Source: Pseudomonadota bacterium
GTDB taxonomy: Bacteria; Pseudomonadota; Gammaproteobacteria; Burkholderiales; Ferrovaceae
Reading direction: 5' to 3'
DNA: 10,829 bases
NCBI GenBank assembly: GCA_021811005.1
Contig: JAJZPY010000070.1
Location: 1-10,829 of the forward strand
Shown: positions 1 through 6,769 of the stretch, in pieces
How the letters are laid out: every line of letters begins with the position of its first letter
How positions within the stretch are numbered: the first letter of the stretch is position 1
Made by a program: the position numbers and the translations under genes
The notes under the pieces: generated by a model
What the model was told of the DNA's origin: nothing
The model's database searches: none
The model's input: the letters and a program-made list of their open reading frames with translations, nothing else

Positions 1-165
1 CAAGGCCTGCGTGATGGCCTGCATGAAATTGCCGCCGCCAACGCCTTTGGTTCCGGAGCCATCGCCATCCCCGTCGCCGCCGCCGAAGGACGGGATCTGG
101 CTTGCGCCGTTGAGAAGCAGGGAGGAAGGGTTCGTCAGGCTGCTCAAACCGCCGATGAGGCTCAT
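1..165 (-). CDS. Gly/Asp-rich hypothetical protein, N-terminal fragment
   Basis: This is the first 55 codons of a minus-strand gene whose 3' part lies beyond the left edge. It starts with ATG at 165-163, preceded by GGAG (complement of 174-177) at 8-base spacing, which supports the start. The peptide begins MSLIGGLSSLTNPSSLLLNG, then has a Gly/Asp run at about residues 28-38 (GGGDGDGDGSG) and a segment ending GGGNFMQAITQAL. I see no classical signal peptide: there are no N-terminal positive charges and no long hydrophobic core. The DxDxDG string at residues 31-36 resembles the first half of an EF-hand calcium loop, but the acidic residue expected at loop position 12 is Val42, so calcium binding is only a suggestion. 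I do not recognise the family. It is divergent from the CpxR-like gene, the position occupied by cpxP in Escherichia coli, but it does not look like CpxP in the part visible. Confidence 0.6.
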   Translation of the reverse strand, partial: MSLIGGLSSLTNPSSLLLNGASQIPSFGGGDGDGDGSGTKGVGGGNFMQAITQAL

Positions 166-201
166 GAGAGGGTCTCCAGAATGATAAGGGTCGTCTGTCC
201 G

Positions 202-217
202 GCAGCAGGGTTGCTGC
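202..217. repeat. Small inverted repeat upstream of the left-edge gene
   Basis: GCAGCA (202-207) and TGCTGC (212-217) form a perfect 6-base stem around a 4-base loop. It lies 37 bases upstream of the minus-strand start codon, so it could be a hairpin in that gene's leader or a protein-binding site. No T tract follows on either strand, so it is not a convincing terminator. It may be chance in GC-rich DNA. Confidence 0.25.
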
Positions 218-318
218 GCCAGTTTTCACTGTAGTGGAAAGCGCCATGCCCAAAGGGTGGAATAACGGGTTGAATCATGGTCTATTGCAGGCTTGGAGCG
301 GACCGGAAGTGTCGCGGT

Positions 319-364
319 GTAAAAAGGTTTCGGGAATGCGTAAGGGGGCGTAAAAAGTTGTAAA
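319..364 (+). promoter_or_regulatory. Array of CpxR-box-like direct repeats
   Basis: GTAAA occurs at 350-354 and again at 360-364, separated by exactly 5 bases (AAGTT). This is a perfect match to the established CpxR consensus GTAAA-N5-GTAAA. A further GTAAG at 340-344 extends the same 10-base phase, and another GTAAA at 319-323 lies 21 bases before that, about two helical turns. All four copies are on one face of the helix in the same orientation. The array lies between two divergent genes, directly upstream of a CpxR-like regulator gene. This argues for autoregulation and possibly control of the leftward gene as well. The motif is seen directly; binding is inferred. Confidence 0.7.
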
Positions 365-403
365 GTGGATCGTGCCGATGGGAGGTCGGCGCCGGCGCTT
401 GAT

Positions 404-409
404 TATGAT
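404..409 (+). promoter_or_regulatory. Candidate -10 element of the cpxRA-like operon
   Basis: TATGAT at 404-409 matches TATAAT at five of six positions. It would give a transcript starting near 416 and a leader of about 24 bases before the ATG at 440. No good -35 hexamer lies 16-18 bases upstream (381-386 reads GGAGGT), as expected for an activator-dependent promoter. The GTAAA array would be centred at roughly -64. The assignment is tentative. Confidence 0.35.
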
Positions 410-439
410 GAAAACCTGACCCCAACCGGAACGCAATTC

Positions 440-1126
440 ATGGTGAAAGTGCTGTTGATTGACGACGATGTGGAACTGGTCGACATGCTGCGCGAATATC
501 TCCAGGGTGAAGGCATTGCCGCCACGGCAGTCCACGATGGCGAACAGGGACTGGCCGAAGTGCTGAGCGGCGGATACGGCCTGGTGGTGCTCGACGTCAT
601 GATGCCCCAGCTCAACGGGCTGGAAACCCTGCGTCGCATCCGCATGAAAAGCTGGATTCCCGTGCTGATGCTGACGGCACGCGGGGACGACACGGACCGC
701 ATCGTGGGGCTCGAACTGGGTGCCGACGATTACGTGCCCAAGCCCTGCACGCCGCGCGAACTCACGGCCCGCATCCGCGCCATCCTGAGGCGTTCCCAGG
801 CTTTGGGCGGCGACGAGGCCTCGTCGCTGCTCGAAGCCGGGCAGCTTAAAATGTGGCCCACCCAGCGGCGCGCGGAATGGAAGGGCGTGGCGCTTGAACT
901 CACCAGCACGGAATTCAACCTGCTGGAAATCCTGGCGCGTCATGCCGGGCAGGCGGTCAGCAAGAAACGGTTGTCGGAACTGGGATTGGGACGACCGCTG
1001 GCCCGTTTTGACCGCAGCATCGACGTGCACATGAGCAAGATCCGCAGCAAGCTGGGCCTGCTGTCCGACGGGCGTTCCCACATCTACACCGACTACCGGC
1101 AGGGATACCGGTTCATCAAGGAATAG
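440..1126 (+). CDS. cpxR: CpxR-like OmpR-family response regulator
   Basis: This is the DNA-binding response regulator of a two-component system, phosphorylated by the kinase encoded next. It has 228 residues, close to the usual CpxR length. The receiver domain covers about residues 1-118: acidic pocket D8-D10, phospho-acceptor D52 in VVLDVMMP, T79 and K101 in YVPKP. The OmpR/PhoB winged helix covers about 130-228, with the recognition region near RSIDVHMSKIRSKL. I chose ATG at 440 because the receiver fold begins there (MVKVLLIDDD). The frame stays open to a GTG at 365, but that adds 25 residues with no family match and abuts the GTAAA array. A weak GGA lies about 9 bases upstream. The family's usual KPF after the receiver Lys is KPC here (Cys103), and the last wing reads TDYRQGYRF rather than the common VRGxGY. 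The upstream CpxR-type boxes support the Cpx assignment over other OmpR subfamilies. Confidence 0.85.
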   Translation: MVKVLLIDDDVELVDMLREYLQGEGIAATAVHDGEQGLAEVLSGGYGLVVLDVMMPQLNGLETLRRIRMKSWIPVLMLTARGDDTDRIVGLELGADDYVPKPCTPRELTARIRAILRRSQALGGDEASSLLEAGQLKMWPTQRRAEWKGVALELTSTEFNLLEILARHAGQAVSKKRLSELGLGRPLARFDRSIDVHMSKIRSKLGLLSDGRSHIYTDYRQGYRFIKE

Positions 1127-1129
1127 GAC

Positions 1130-2503
1130 ATGGGACGTCTTTTCTGGAAATTCTTTTTCTTCATCTGGCTGGCGCAGCTCACCACCATCTGGGGCGTGGG
1201 CAGCGCCATCTGGCTGCTGCGTCACAACGAAAGCCAGAACCTGGAAGGCGTGGACACCAGCCGCCCGGTGACGTTCGGGGTGGAAGCGGCCGCCGCGGCC
1301 CTGGGCTACGGCGGCCCGGAAGCACTGCGCAGCCTGCTGCAAAACCACATGCGCCATCCGGTCTATGCCGTGCGCGAAGACGGGAAGGAAGTGCTGTCGC
1401 GCCCGGTTTCGCCGGAAACGCTGACTGCCGTGCGCCAGGCGCTCCAGCACGGGCTGGGCTCCGGCACCATCCGGCAGGTGGCGAGCGCGGGACACACCTA
1501 CCTGCTGTTCGTGCCCGATGGCGGCGTGGAGGCCGGCGGCAAGCCGCCGCCGCGCCTGTTTCCCATGGTGCCGGTGGTCATGGGCACGGTGGCCAGCCTG
1601 ATTTTTGCGGCGCTGCTGGCCTGGTATTTTTCCAAACCGATCCGGCTGCTGCGGCGCGCGTTCCAGTCCGTGTCCGAAGGCCGTTTCGACATCCGGGTGG
1701 CAGCGCTCATGGGGCGGCGGCGCGACGACCTCGCCGATCTCGGGCGCGATTTCGACCAGATGGCCGACCAGTTGCAGGGGCTGATCGAAGGGCAGCGCCG
1801 GCTGCTGCATGACATTTCCCATGAGCTGCGCTCGCCGCTCGCGCGCCTGCAGGCGGCCATGGGGCTGGTGCGGCAACAACCCGAAAACATCGAACCGTCG
1901 CTTGCACGCATGGACCGCGAATGCGTTCGCATGGACCGGCTGGTGGGTGAGCTTTTGACGCTCTCGAAGCTGGAGGCGGGAGGGCAGGGCACGCCGCCGC
2001 AGACGGCCAATTTCGCCGAGCTGCTGGGCGATATCGTGAACGTTGCCTGCTTCGAAGCGCGCGCGCAGGGCAAGGATGTCCTGTGGAGCGGGTCGGGCAG
2101 CGCGGAAATCCAGGGCCATGTGGAGCTGCTGCAGCAGGCCGTGGAAAATGTGGTGCGCAATGCCGTGAAGCACACGCCGGAAGGGACCACGGTTCACATT
2201 GAAACCGCCGTCGAGGCCTCGTTGCAGTGCCTGCGGCTGGTGGTGACCGACGAAGGCCCGGGCGTGCCCGAGGAAGAACTGGGCCTGATTTTCGAACCCT
2301 TTTACCGGGGCAGCACCCAGGAAAAAAATACCGATGGACACGGGCTGGGACTCGCCATCGCGCGCCGTGCGCTGGAAGCGCACGGCGGCAGCATCCGTGC
2401 CACCAACCGGGCAGGGGCGGGGTTGCGCGTGGAAATGATGATTCCCACCACCAACCTGTTTTACCTGGAATCGGTCATGCCGCGGGCTGCCGCCTCTTCA
2501 TGA
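1130..2503 (+). CDS. cpxA: CpxA-like membrane sensor histidine kinase
   Basis: This inner-membrane kinase senses envelope conditions and phosphorylates the preceding regulator. It has 457 residues, the length of E. coli CpxA. Domains in order: membrane segment 1 at about 7-30; a periplasmic sensor of about 110 residues; membrane segment 2 at about 144-167; HAMP linker about 168-220; dimerisation/phosphotransfer domain with H-box HDISHELRSP (phospho-His 231); and an HATPase_c domain. The last has N-box N340/N344, G1 box DEGPGVP (from D374), F-box FEPFY and G2 box GHGLGLAI (403-410). All catalytic boxes are intact. The gene starts 3 bases after the regulator's stop, and AAGGA at 1118-1122 serves as ribosome site. 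Its TGA overlaps the next gene's ATG. The C-terminal tail of about 25 residues after the ATPase domain is not recognisable. The periplasmic ligand cannot be deduced. Confidence 0.88.
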   Translation: MGRLFWKFFFFIWLAQLTTIWGVGSAIWLLRHNESQNLEGVDTSRPVTFGVEAAAAALGYGGPEALRSLLQNHMRHPVYAVREDGKEVLSRPVSPETLTAVRQALQHGLGSGTIRQVASAGHTYLLFVPDGGVEAGGKPPPRLFPMVPVVMGTVASLIFAALLAWYFSKPIRLLRRAFQSVSEGRFDIRVAALMGRRRDDLADLGRDFDQMADQLQGLIEGQRRLLHDISHELRSPLARLQAAMGLVRQQPENIEPSLARMDRECVRMDRLVGELLTLSKLEAGGQGTPPQTANFAELLGDIVNVACFEARAQGKDVLWSGSGSAEIQGHVELLQQAVENVVRNAVKHTPEGTTVHIETAVEASLQCLRLVVTDEGPGVPEEELGLIFEPFYRGSTQEKNTDGHGLGLAIARRALEAHGGSIRATNRAGAGLRVEMMIPTTNLFYLESVMPRAAASS

Positions 2504-3090
2504 CGCAGGACGCCGCCGGGTGCGAAGCCGGGCCTTCCGAAGCGCGGCTGTTCATCGCGCTGCGTCCGCCGGCGCCGGTGCGTGCGGCGCTCCGGCGCTA
2601 CCAGCAAGACTGCCGCTGGCCGCAGGGGGCGGCACCCGTTTCTCCGGACAAGCTTCATGTGACCTTGCACTTTCTGGGCAACGTGCCGCGCACGCGCCTG
2701 CGCGACCTTCTGCCTGTCCTCCGCATGGCAGGCAGTCCCTTTCGCCTGTCGCTCGACGCGGCCTCGCTGTGGCCGGGCGGGATCGCCACCCTCACGGGTG
2801 CCGTGCCGCCTGAACTGCAGGCCTTGCGTGCCGGGCTTGCAACGCGGCTTGCAGCGCTGGGGCTTGCGGTGGATGCGCGCGCATACAAGCTGCACCTGAC
2901 GCTGGCGCGCAGGGCAGGGGGCTTGGTCTGGCCGCAGGCGGCCCCCGTTTTTTCCTGGCAGGCCACGCGCTATGTCCTGTTCGAATCGGCCCATGCCGCC
3001 GCACTTCCCTATAAAATGCTGTGCAGCTATCCCATGCGCGGCAATGCGGCGCAGGATATTTCGACTGCACACCTGGAGAGTCCTACATGA
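2500..3090 (+). CDS. thpR: RNA 2',3'-cyclic phosphodiesterase (2H family, ThpR/LigT)
   Basis: This is a cytoplasmic 2H phosphoesterase of 196 residues, formerly annotated as 2'-5' RNA ligase. The family opens 2',3'-cyclic phosphates on RNA ends and can ligate tRNA halves in vitro. Both signature HxTx motifs are present: HVTL (H53, T55) in KLHVTLHFLG and HLTL (H132, T134) in KLHLTLARR, separated by about 79 residues as in the family. The N-terminal RLFIALRPP strand is also typical. I chose ATG at 2500, which overlaps the kinase stop as ATGA. The frame is open much further upstream, but that stretch runs out of frame through the kinase gene and carries no family homology. The 4-base overlaps on both sides imply translational coupling to the kinase and the thioesterase. 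The first 14 residues before the conserved strand are not recognisable. Confidence 0.85.
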   Translation: MTQDAAGCEAGPSEARLFIALRPPAPVRAALRRYQQDCRWPQGAAPVSPDKLHVTLHFLGNVPRTRLRDLLPVLRMAGSPFRLSLDAASLWPGGIATLTGAVPPELQALRAGLATRLAALGLAVDARAYKLHLTLARRAGGLVWPQAAPVFSWQATRYVLFESAHAAALPYKMLCSYPMRGNAAQDISTAHLESPT

Positions 3091-3503
3091 AACCGATCCC
3101 CGTGGGAGCCCGAGGCTCCTTTTCGCTCGTGGTCACTGCCGAGCACCTGGCCAACCGCTTCAAGGATTCCATGTTGCCCGCCGTGCTGGCGACTCCCGTG
3201 ATGGTGCTGATCATGGAAAACGCAGCCCTCAATGCCATCAAGCCTTATCTGGAAGGGGATGAAAGCGCCGTGGGAACCCGGGTGGACGTGATTCACCTGG
3301 CGGCAACCCCGGTGGGGATGACGGCCACGGCCCACGCCGAAGTCACGCGCGTGGACGGGCGGCGCATCGAGTTCCGGGTGGAGGCCACGGACGGCCTGGA
3401 CACGATCGGCACGGCCACTCACGAGCGCATGCTGATCAACATGGTGCGTTTCAATGAACGTTTGCAGCAGAAAGCCGACCGGGCGGCTGGAAAGCAAAAA
3501 TAA
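3087..3503 (+). CDS. FlK-like hot-dog-fold thioesterase
   Basis: This small cytoplasmic protein of 138 residues resembles the fluoroacetyl-CoA thioesterase (FlK) group of single-domain hot-dog enzymes, which hydrolyse short acyl-CoA thioesters to the acid and CoA. FlK of Streptomyces cattleya uses Thr42, Glu50 and His76. Here T36 (VLATPVM), E44 (IMENAA) and H70 (DVIHLAATPVGM) have exactly the same spacing (8 and 26), so the catalytic triad seems complete. The ending ATHERMLIN is typical of the group. ATG at 3087 overlaps the phosphodiesterase stop as ATGA, and GGAG at 3075-3078 lies 8 bases before it. It ends the cpx-like operon; the next gene has its own promoter. Homologues are common in bacteria that make no fluoroacetate, so the natural substrate is unknown. 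Salvage or detoxification of an unwanted acyl-CoA is the usual guess. Confidence 0.8.
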   Translation: MKPIPVGARGSFSLVVTAEHLANRFKDSMLPAVLATPVMVLIMENAALNAIKPYLEGDESAVGTRVDVIHLAATPVGMTATAHAEVTRVDGRRIEFRVEATDGLDTIGTATHERMLINMVRFNERLQQKADRAAGKQK

Positions 3504-3510
3504 CCATTTG

Positions 3511-3527
3511 AATTAAATAGATTAATT
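3511..3527. repeat. AT-rich inverted repeat before the efflux operon
   Basis: AATTAA (3511-3516) and TTAATT (3522-3527) are perfect 6-base inverted arms around a 5-base centre. They lie in a short AT-rich island that stands out in this GC-rich window, just after the thioesterase stop and about 27 bases upstream of the candidate -35. It could be an accessory regulator site. No T tract or GC stem makes it a terminator. Confidence 0.3.
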
Positions 3528-3553
3528 GCAAGCGGTCGGGTGCATCAGGCGGC

Positions 3554-3582
3554 TTGCGGTGAAATTATCGATAATCTATAAT
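3554..3582 (+). promoter_or_regulatory. Sigma-70 promoter of the RND efflux operon
   Basis: A perfect TATAAT lies at 3577-3582, with TTGCGG at 3554-3559 (TTG of TTGACA conserved) at the optimal 17-base spacing. Initiation is expected near 3589, giving a leader of about 22 bases to the ATG at 3611. A possible ribosome site, ACGGA, lies at 3598-3602. The weak -35 and the operator-like palindrome in the spacer suggest a regulated promoter. Confidence 0.7.
3564..3575. promoter_or_regulatory. Palindromic operator candidate in the promoter spacer
   Basis: ATTATCGATAAT is a perfect 12-base palindrome filling the space between the -35 and -10 elements. A dimeric repressor bound here would block RNA polymerase. 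The GntR-family protein encoded last in the operon is the natural candidate. The half ATAATC is repeated directly at 3578-3583, overlapping the -10. The palindrome is seen directly; the binding protein is inferred. Confidence 0.55.
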
Positions 3583-3610
3583 CAACCCCTTTAGGCGACG
3601 GAACCCTGGG

Positions 3611-6600
3611 ATGTGGATCGTTAGAATAGCCCTGCAGCGGCCTTACACTTTCATCGTGATGGCAGTCCTCATTGTGCTGCTGGGGCTGTTTTCAATCCGC
3701 AAAACGCCCACGGACATTTTCCCCAACATCCGAATTCCCGTGGTGGCCGTGGTCTGGCGCTATGACGGCCTGCCCCCGGAGGAGATGGCCAACCGCATCG
3801 TGTCGTTCAGCGAACGCACGGCTTCCACCACGGTGAACGACATCGAGCACGTGGAGTCGCAGTCGCTCAACAGCATTGCGGTGGTGAAGTACTTCTTCCA
3901 GCCCAACGTCAACGAAGAAATGGCGGTGGCGCAGATCACGTCGATCTCCCAGACCCTGCTGCGCATGCTGCCCAACGGCACGACGCCGCCTTTCATCCTG
4001 GCTTACAACGCCTCCAGCGTGCCGGTCATACAGCTGGCCCTGTCGAGCCCCAAATTATCGGAATCGCAGCTCTTTGACCTGGGCAACAATTTCATGCGCA
4101 CCCAGCTGGCGACCGTGGCCGGAGCGTCCTTGCCCTGGCCCTACGGCGGCAAGCAGCGCCAGGTGCAGGTGGACCTCGATCCGGTGGCCTTGCGGACTTA
4201 CGGGCTGTCGGCGCAGAACGTCACCAATGCCATCGGCAACCAGAACCTGATCATTCCGGCCGGGACCCAGAAAATCGGCGATCTCGAGTACTACGTCAAA
4301 CTCAACGCCAGTTTTGACAGCATTGCCGAGCTCAACGACATTCCCATCCACACGGCCAACGGCAGCGTGGTGTACGTGCGGGATGTGGCGCACGTGCGCG
4401 ACGGCTACCCGCCCCAGACCAACATCGTGCGGGTGAATGGCGGCCGGGCCGTGCTCATGAGCGTGCTCAAAACCGGCAATGCCTCCACCCTCAACATCAT
4501 CGACAGCATCAAGGAGATGTTGCCCGGCATCCGGCAGGACATGCCCGCGGACATGTCGGTGGAACCGCTGGGGGACCAGTCCATTTTCGTGCGCGCCGCC
4601 GTCAGCGGCGTGATCCGGGAAGGGGTGATCGCGGCCGCCCTGACCGGGCTCATGATCCTGCTGTTCCTGGGGTCCTGGCGCAGCACCCTCATCATCACCA
4701 TCTCGATCCCGCTGTCCATCCTGGCGTCCATCATTTGCCTGGCCTGGCTGGGCGAAACCATCAACATCATGACGCTGGGCGGGCTGGCGCTTGCGGTGGG
4801 GATTCTGGTGGACGATGCCACGGTCACGATCGAGAACATCAACTGGCATCTGGAGCAGGGCAAGGACATCGAGACGGCCATTCTCGATGGCGCCCAGCAG
4901 ATCGCCATGCCGGCCCTGGTGTCCACGCTGTGCATCTGCATCGTGTTCATTCCCATGTTCCTGCTCACGGGAGTGGCCCATTACCTGTTCGTTCCGCTGG
5001 CCGAGGCGGTGGTGTTTGCCATGCTGGCGTCCTACGTGCTGTCGCGGACGCTCGTGCCCACCCTGTCCAAATACTGGCTGCATGCCCATTCGCCGGAAGC
5101 GGCGAACGCCCGCCGCAATGCCTTGCAGCGCTTCCAGGCCGCTTTCGAACGCGGTTTCCATACCCTGCGCGACCGCTATCACGAACTGCTGGAAATGGCG
5201 TTGCACCATCGCAAGGTGTTCGCCACGGGGTTCATGGGGGTAGTCCTGCTGTCCGGCCTGTTGCTGCCCTGGCTGGGGCAGGATTTCTTCCCGAGCGTGG
5301 ATGCCGGGCAGATCAAGCTGCACCTGCGCGCCCGCACGGGCACCCGCATCGAGGAAACAGCCGCTTTGTCTGATGCGGTGGAACGTTCGATCCGCGCAGC
5401 CATTCCCCAGTCCGAGCTGGAAAGCCTGGTGGACATCATCGGCCTGCCCTACAGCGGCATCAATCTCTCTTACAGCACGTCGGCGCCCATCGGTCCGGCC
5501 GATGCCGACATTTTCATTACGCTCAAGCCGGGCCACAAGCCCAGCGACGTGTATGTGAAATCCTTGCGTCACCTGCTCACCGAGCAGTTCCCGTCCACGA
5601 CCTTTTCCTTCCTGCCGGCCGACATCGTCAACCAGATCCTCAATTTCGGGCTGCCGTCGCCGCTCGACGTGCAGGTCATCGGCAACAACCTGCAGGCCAA
5701 CCGCGCCTATGCCAACGAGTTGCTGGCCCGCCTGCGCCACGTGCCGGGCGCGGCGGACATGCACATCCAGCAGGCCTTCGACTACCCGCAAATCAATGTG
5801 GACGTGAACCGCAGCAATGCCAAGCTGCTGGGCTACACCCAGCAGGATGTGGCCACCAACCTGCTGATTTCCCTGTCCGGCAGCTTCCAGACCAGCCCCA
5901 CGTTCTGGGCCGACCCCAGGACCGGCGTGGAATACAACGTGGCGGCCCAGGCGCCGCAGTACCGCATGCAGACGCTGCAGGACCTGGCCACCACCCCCAT
6001 CACCACACAGGGCAACCCCCAGCCCCAGGTTCTGGCCAACCTGGCGAATTTCCACCGCAGTGTCGGGCCCGGCGTGGTCACCCATTACAACGTCAAGCCC
6101 GTCATCGACATTTTCGGCACAGTGCAGGATTCGGACCTCGGTTCCGTGGCCGGGGATGTGCGCCGGGCCGTGGACGAGACCTCCGCCCATTTGCCGAAAG
6201 GCTCCAAGGTGGTGATCCGGGGACAGGTGGAAACGATGCAGACTTCCTTCAGCGGACTTGAAATCGGCCTTGTGGGCGCCGTGATTCTGGTGTACCTGCT
6301 GATCGTGGTGAATTTTCAGTCCTGGCTTGACCCTTTCATCATCATCACGGCTTTGCCCGGTGCCCTGGCCGGGATCGTCTGGATGCTGTTCCTTACCCAC
6401 ACCACCCTGAGCGTGCCCGCGCTCACGGGGGCCATCATGTCCATCGGGGTGGCCACGGCCAACAGCATCCTGATCGTGAGTTTTGCCCGCGAGCGCATGA
6501 ATGCGGGCCTGCAGGCTTCCGCGGCGGCCCTGGAAGCCGCTTATACCCGCTTCCGTCCGGTGTTGATGACTGCACTTGCCATGATCATCGGCATGCTGCC

Positions 6601-6766
6601 GATGGCGCTGGGTTTCGGCGAAGGCGGCGAACAGAACGCCCCGCTGGGCCGGGCCGTCATTGGCGGCCTGCTGTTTGCCACGGTGGCCACCCTTTTCTTC
6701 GTGCCGGTCGTGTTCAGTCTGATTCACGGCCGGAATTCCCCCATTCCCACCCAGGACCCGAACTGA
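3611..6766 (+). CDS. RND multidrug-type efflux permease
   Basis: This is the inner-membrane proton-driven pump of a tripartite exporter, 1051 residues, the normal size for the AcrB/HAE-1 type. It has the expected plan: membrane helix 1 at about 10-29, a first periplasmic porter/docking loop to about 335, helices 2-6 at about 336-480, a helix near 535-555, a second periplasmic loop to about 875, and the last helices at about 880-1040. The helix-4 proton-relay pair is D401/D402 in GILVDDATVTIEN. In the helix-10 motif IGVATANSILIV, the position of the AcrB relay lysine (K940) is Ala950, with Thr949 before it. This is known from a branch of the superfamily and suggests a different relay. The heavy-metal (CusA) pattern is absent. 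The permease comes first in the operon, ahead of its adaptor. ATG at 3611 begins the canonical MWIVRIALQRP start. The substrate cannot be read from the sequence. Confidence 0.92.
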   Translation: MWIVRIALQRPYTFIVMAVLIVLLGLFSIRKTPTDIFPNIRIPVVAVVWRYDGLPPEEMANRIVSFSERTASTTVNDIEHVESQSLNSIAVVKYFFQPNVNEEMAVAQITSISQTLLRMLPNGTTPPFILAYNASSVPVIQLALSSPKLSESQLFDLGNNFMRTQLATVAGASLPWPYGGKQRQVQVDLDPVALRTYGLSAQNVTNAIGNQNLIIPAGTQKIGDLEYYVKLNASFDSIAELNDIPIHTANGSVVYVRDVAHVRDGYPPQTNIVRVNGGRAVLMSVLKTGNASTLNIIDSIKEMLPGIRQDMPADMSVEPLGDQSIFVRAAVSGVIREGVIAAALTGLMILLFLGSWRSTLIITISIPLSILASIICLAWLGETINIMTLGGLALAVGILVDDATVTIENINWHLEQGKDIETAILDGAQQIAMPALVSTLCICIVFIPMFLLTGVAHYLFVPLAEAVVFAMLASYVLSRTLVPTLSKYWLHAHSPEAANARRNALQRFQAAFERGFHTLRDRYHELLEMALHHRKVFATGFMGVVLLSGLLLPWLGQDFFPSVDAGQIKLHLRARTGTRIEETAALSDAVERSIRAAIPQSELESLVDIIGLPYSGINLSYSTSAPIGPADADIFITLKPGHKPSDVYVKSLRHLLTEQFPSTTFSFLPADIVNQILNFGLPSPLDVQVIGNNLQANRAYANELLARLRHVPGAADMHIQQAFDYPQINVDVNRSNAKLLGYTQQDVATNLLISLSGSFQTSPTFWADPRTGVEYNVAAQAPQYRMQTLQDLATTPITTQGNPQPQVLANLANFHRSVGPGVVTHYNVKPVIDIFGTVQDSDLGSVAGDVRRAVDETSAHLPKGSKVVIRGQVETMQTSFSGLEIGLVGAVILVYLLIVVNFQSWLDPFIIITALPGALAGIVWMLFLTHTTLSVPALTGAIMSIGVATANSILIVSFARERMNAGLQASAAALEAAYTRFRPVLMTALAMIIGMLPMALGFGEGGEQNAPLGRAVIGGLLFATVATLFFVPVVFSLIHGRNSPIPTQDPN

Positions 6767-6769
6767 GCC

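Noticed and set aside
365..439. Upstream GTG start extending the response regulator by 25 residues
   Set aside because: The extension has no family similarity and abuts the GTAAA array and candidate -10. The receiver domain begins exactly at the ATG at 440.
166..439. Small gene or structured RNA in the divergent intergenic region
   Set aside because: I found no convincing short reading frame with a ribosome site, and no extended stem structure beyond the 6-base repeat at 202-217. The region is explained by regulatory repeats.
275..2383. Long minus-strand open frame opposite the two-component genes
   Set aside because: It is the same mirror-frame effect, with low-complexity composition, no family motifs and full overlap with intact regulator and kinase genes.
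2227..2499. Upstream extension of the RNA phosphodiesterase frame
   Set aside because: It overlaps the kinase ATPase domain out of frame. The ATGA overlap at 2500 is a standard coupled start, and the conserved domain begins soon after.
3528..3557. GCAAGC / GCTTGC inverted repeat as terminator of the first operon
   Set aside because: The arms are 6 bases with an 18-base loop and no T tract, and the right arm overlaps the candidate -35. Chance or a regulatory role is more likely than termination.
3611..6766. Heavy-metal efflux (CusA/CzcA) identity for the permease
   Set aside because: The CusA-type methionine and metal-relay patterns are absent. Overall motifs fit the HAE-type multidrug branch.
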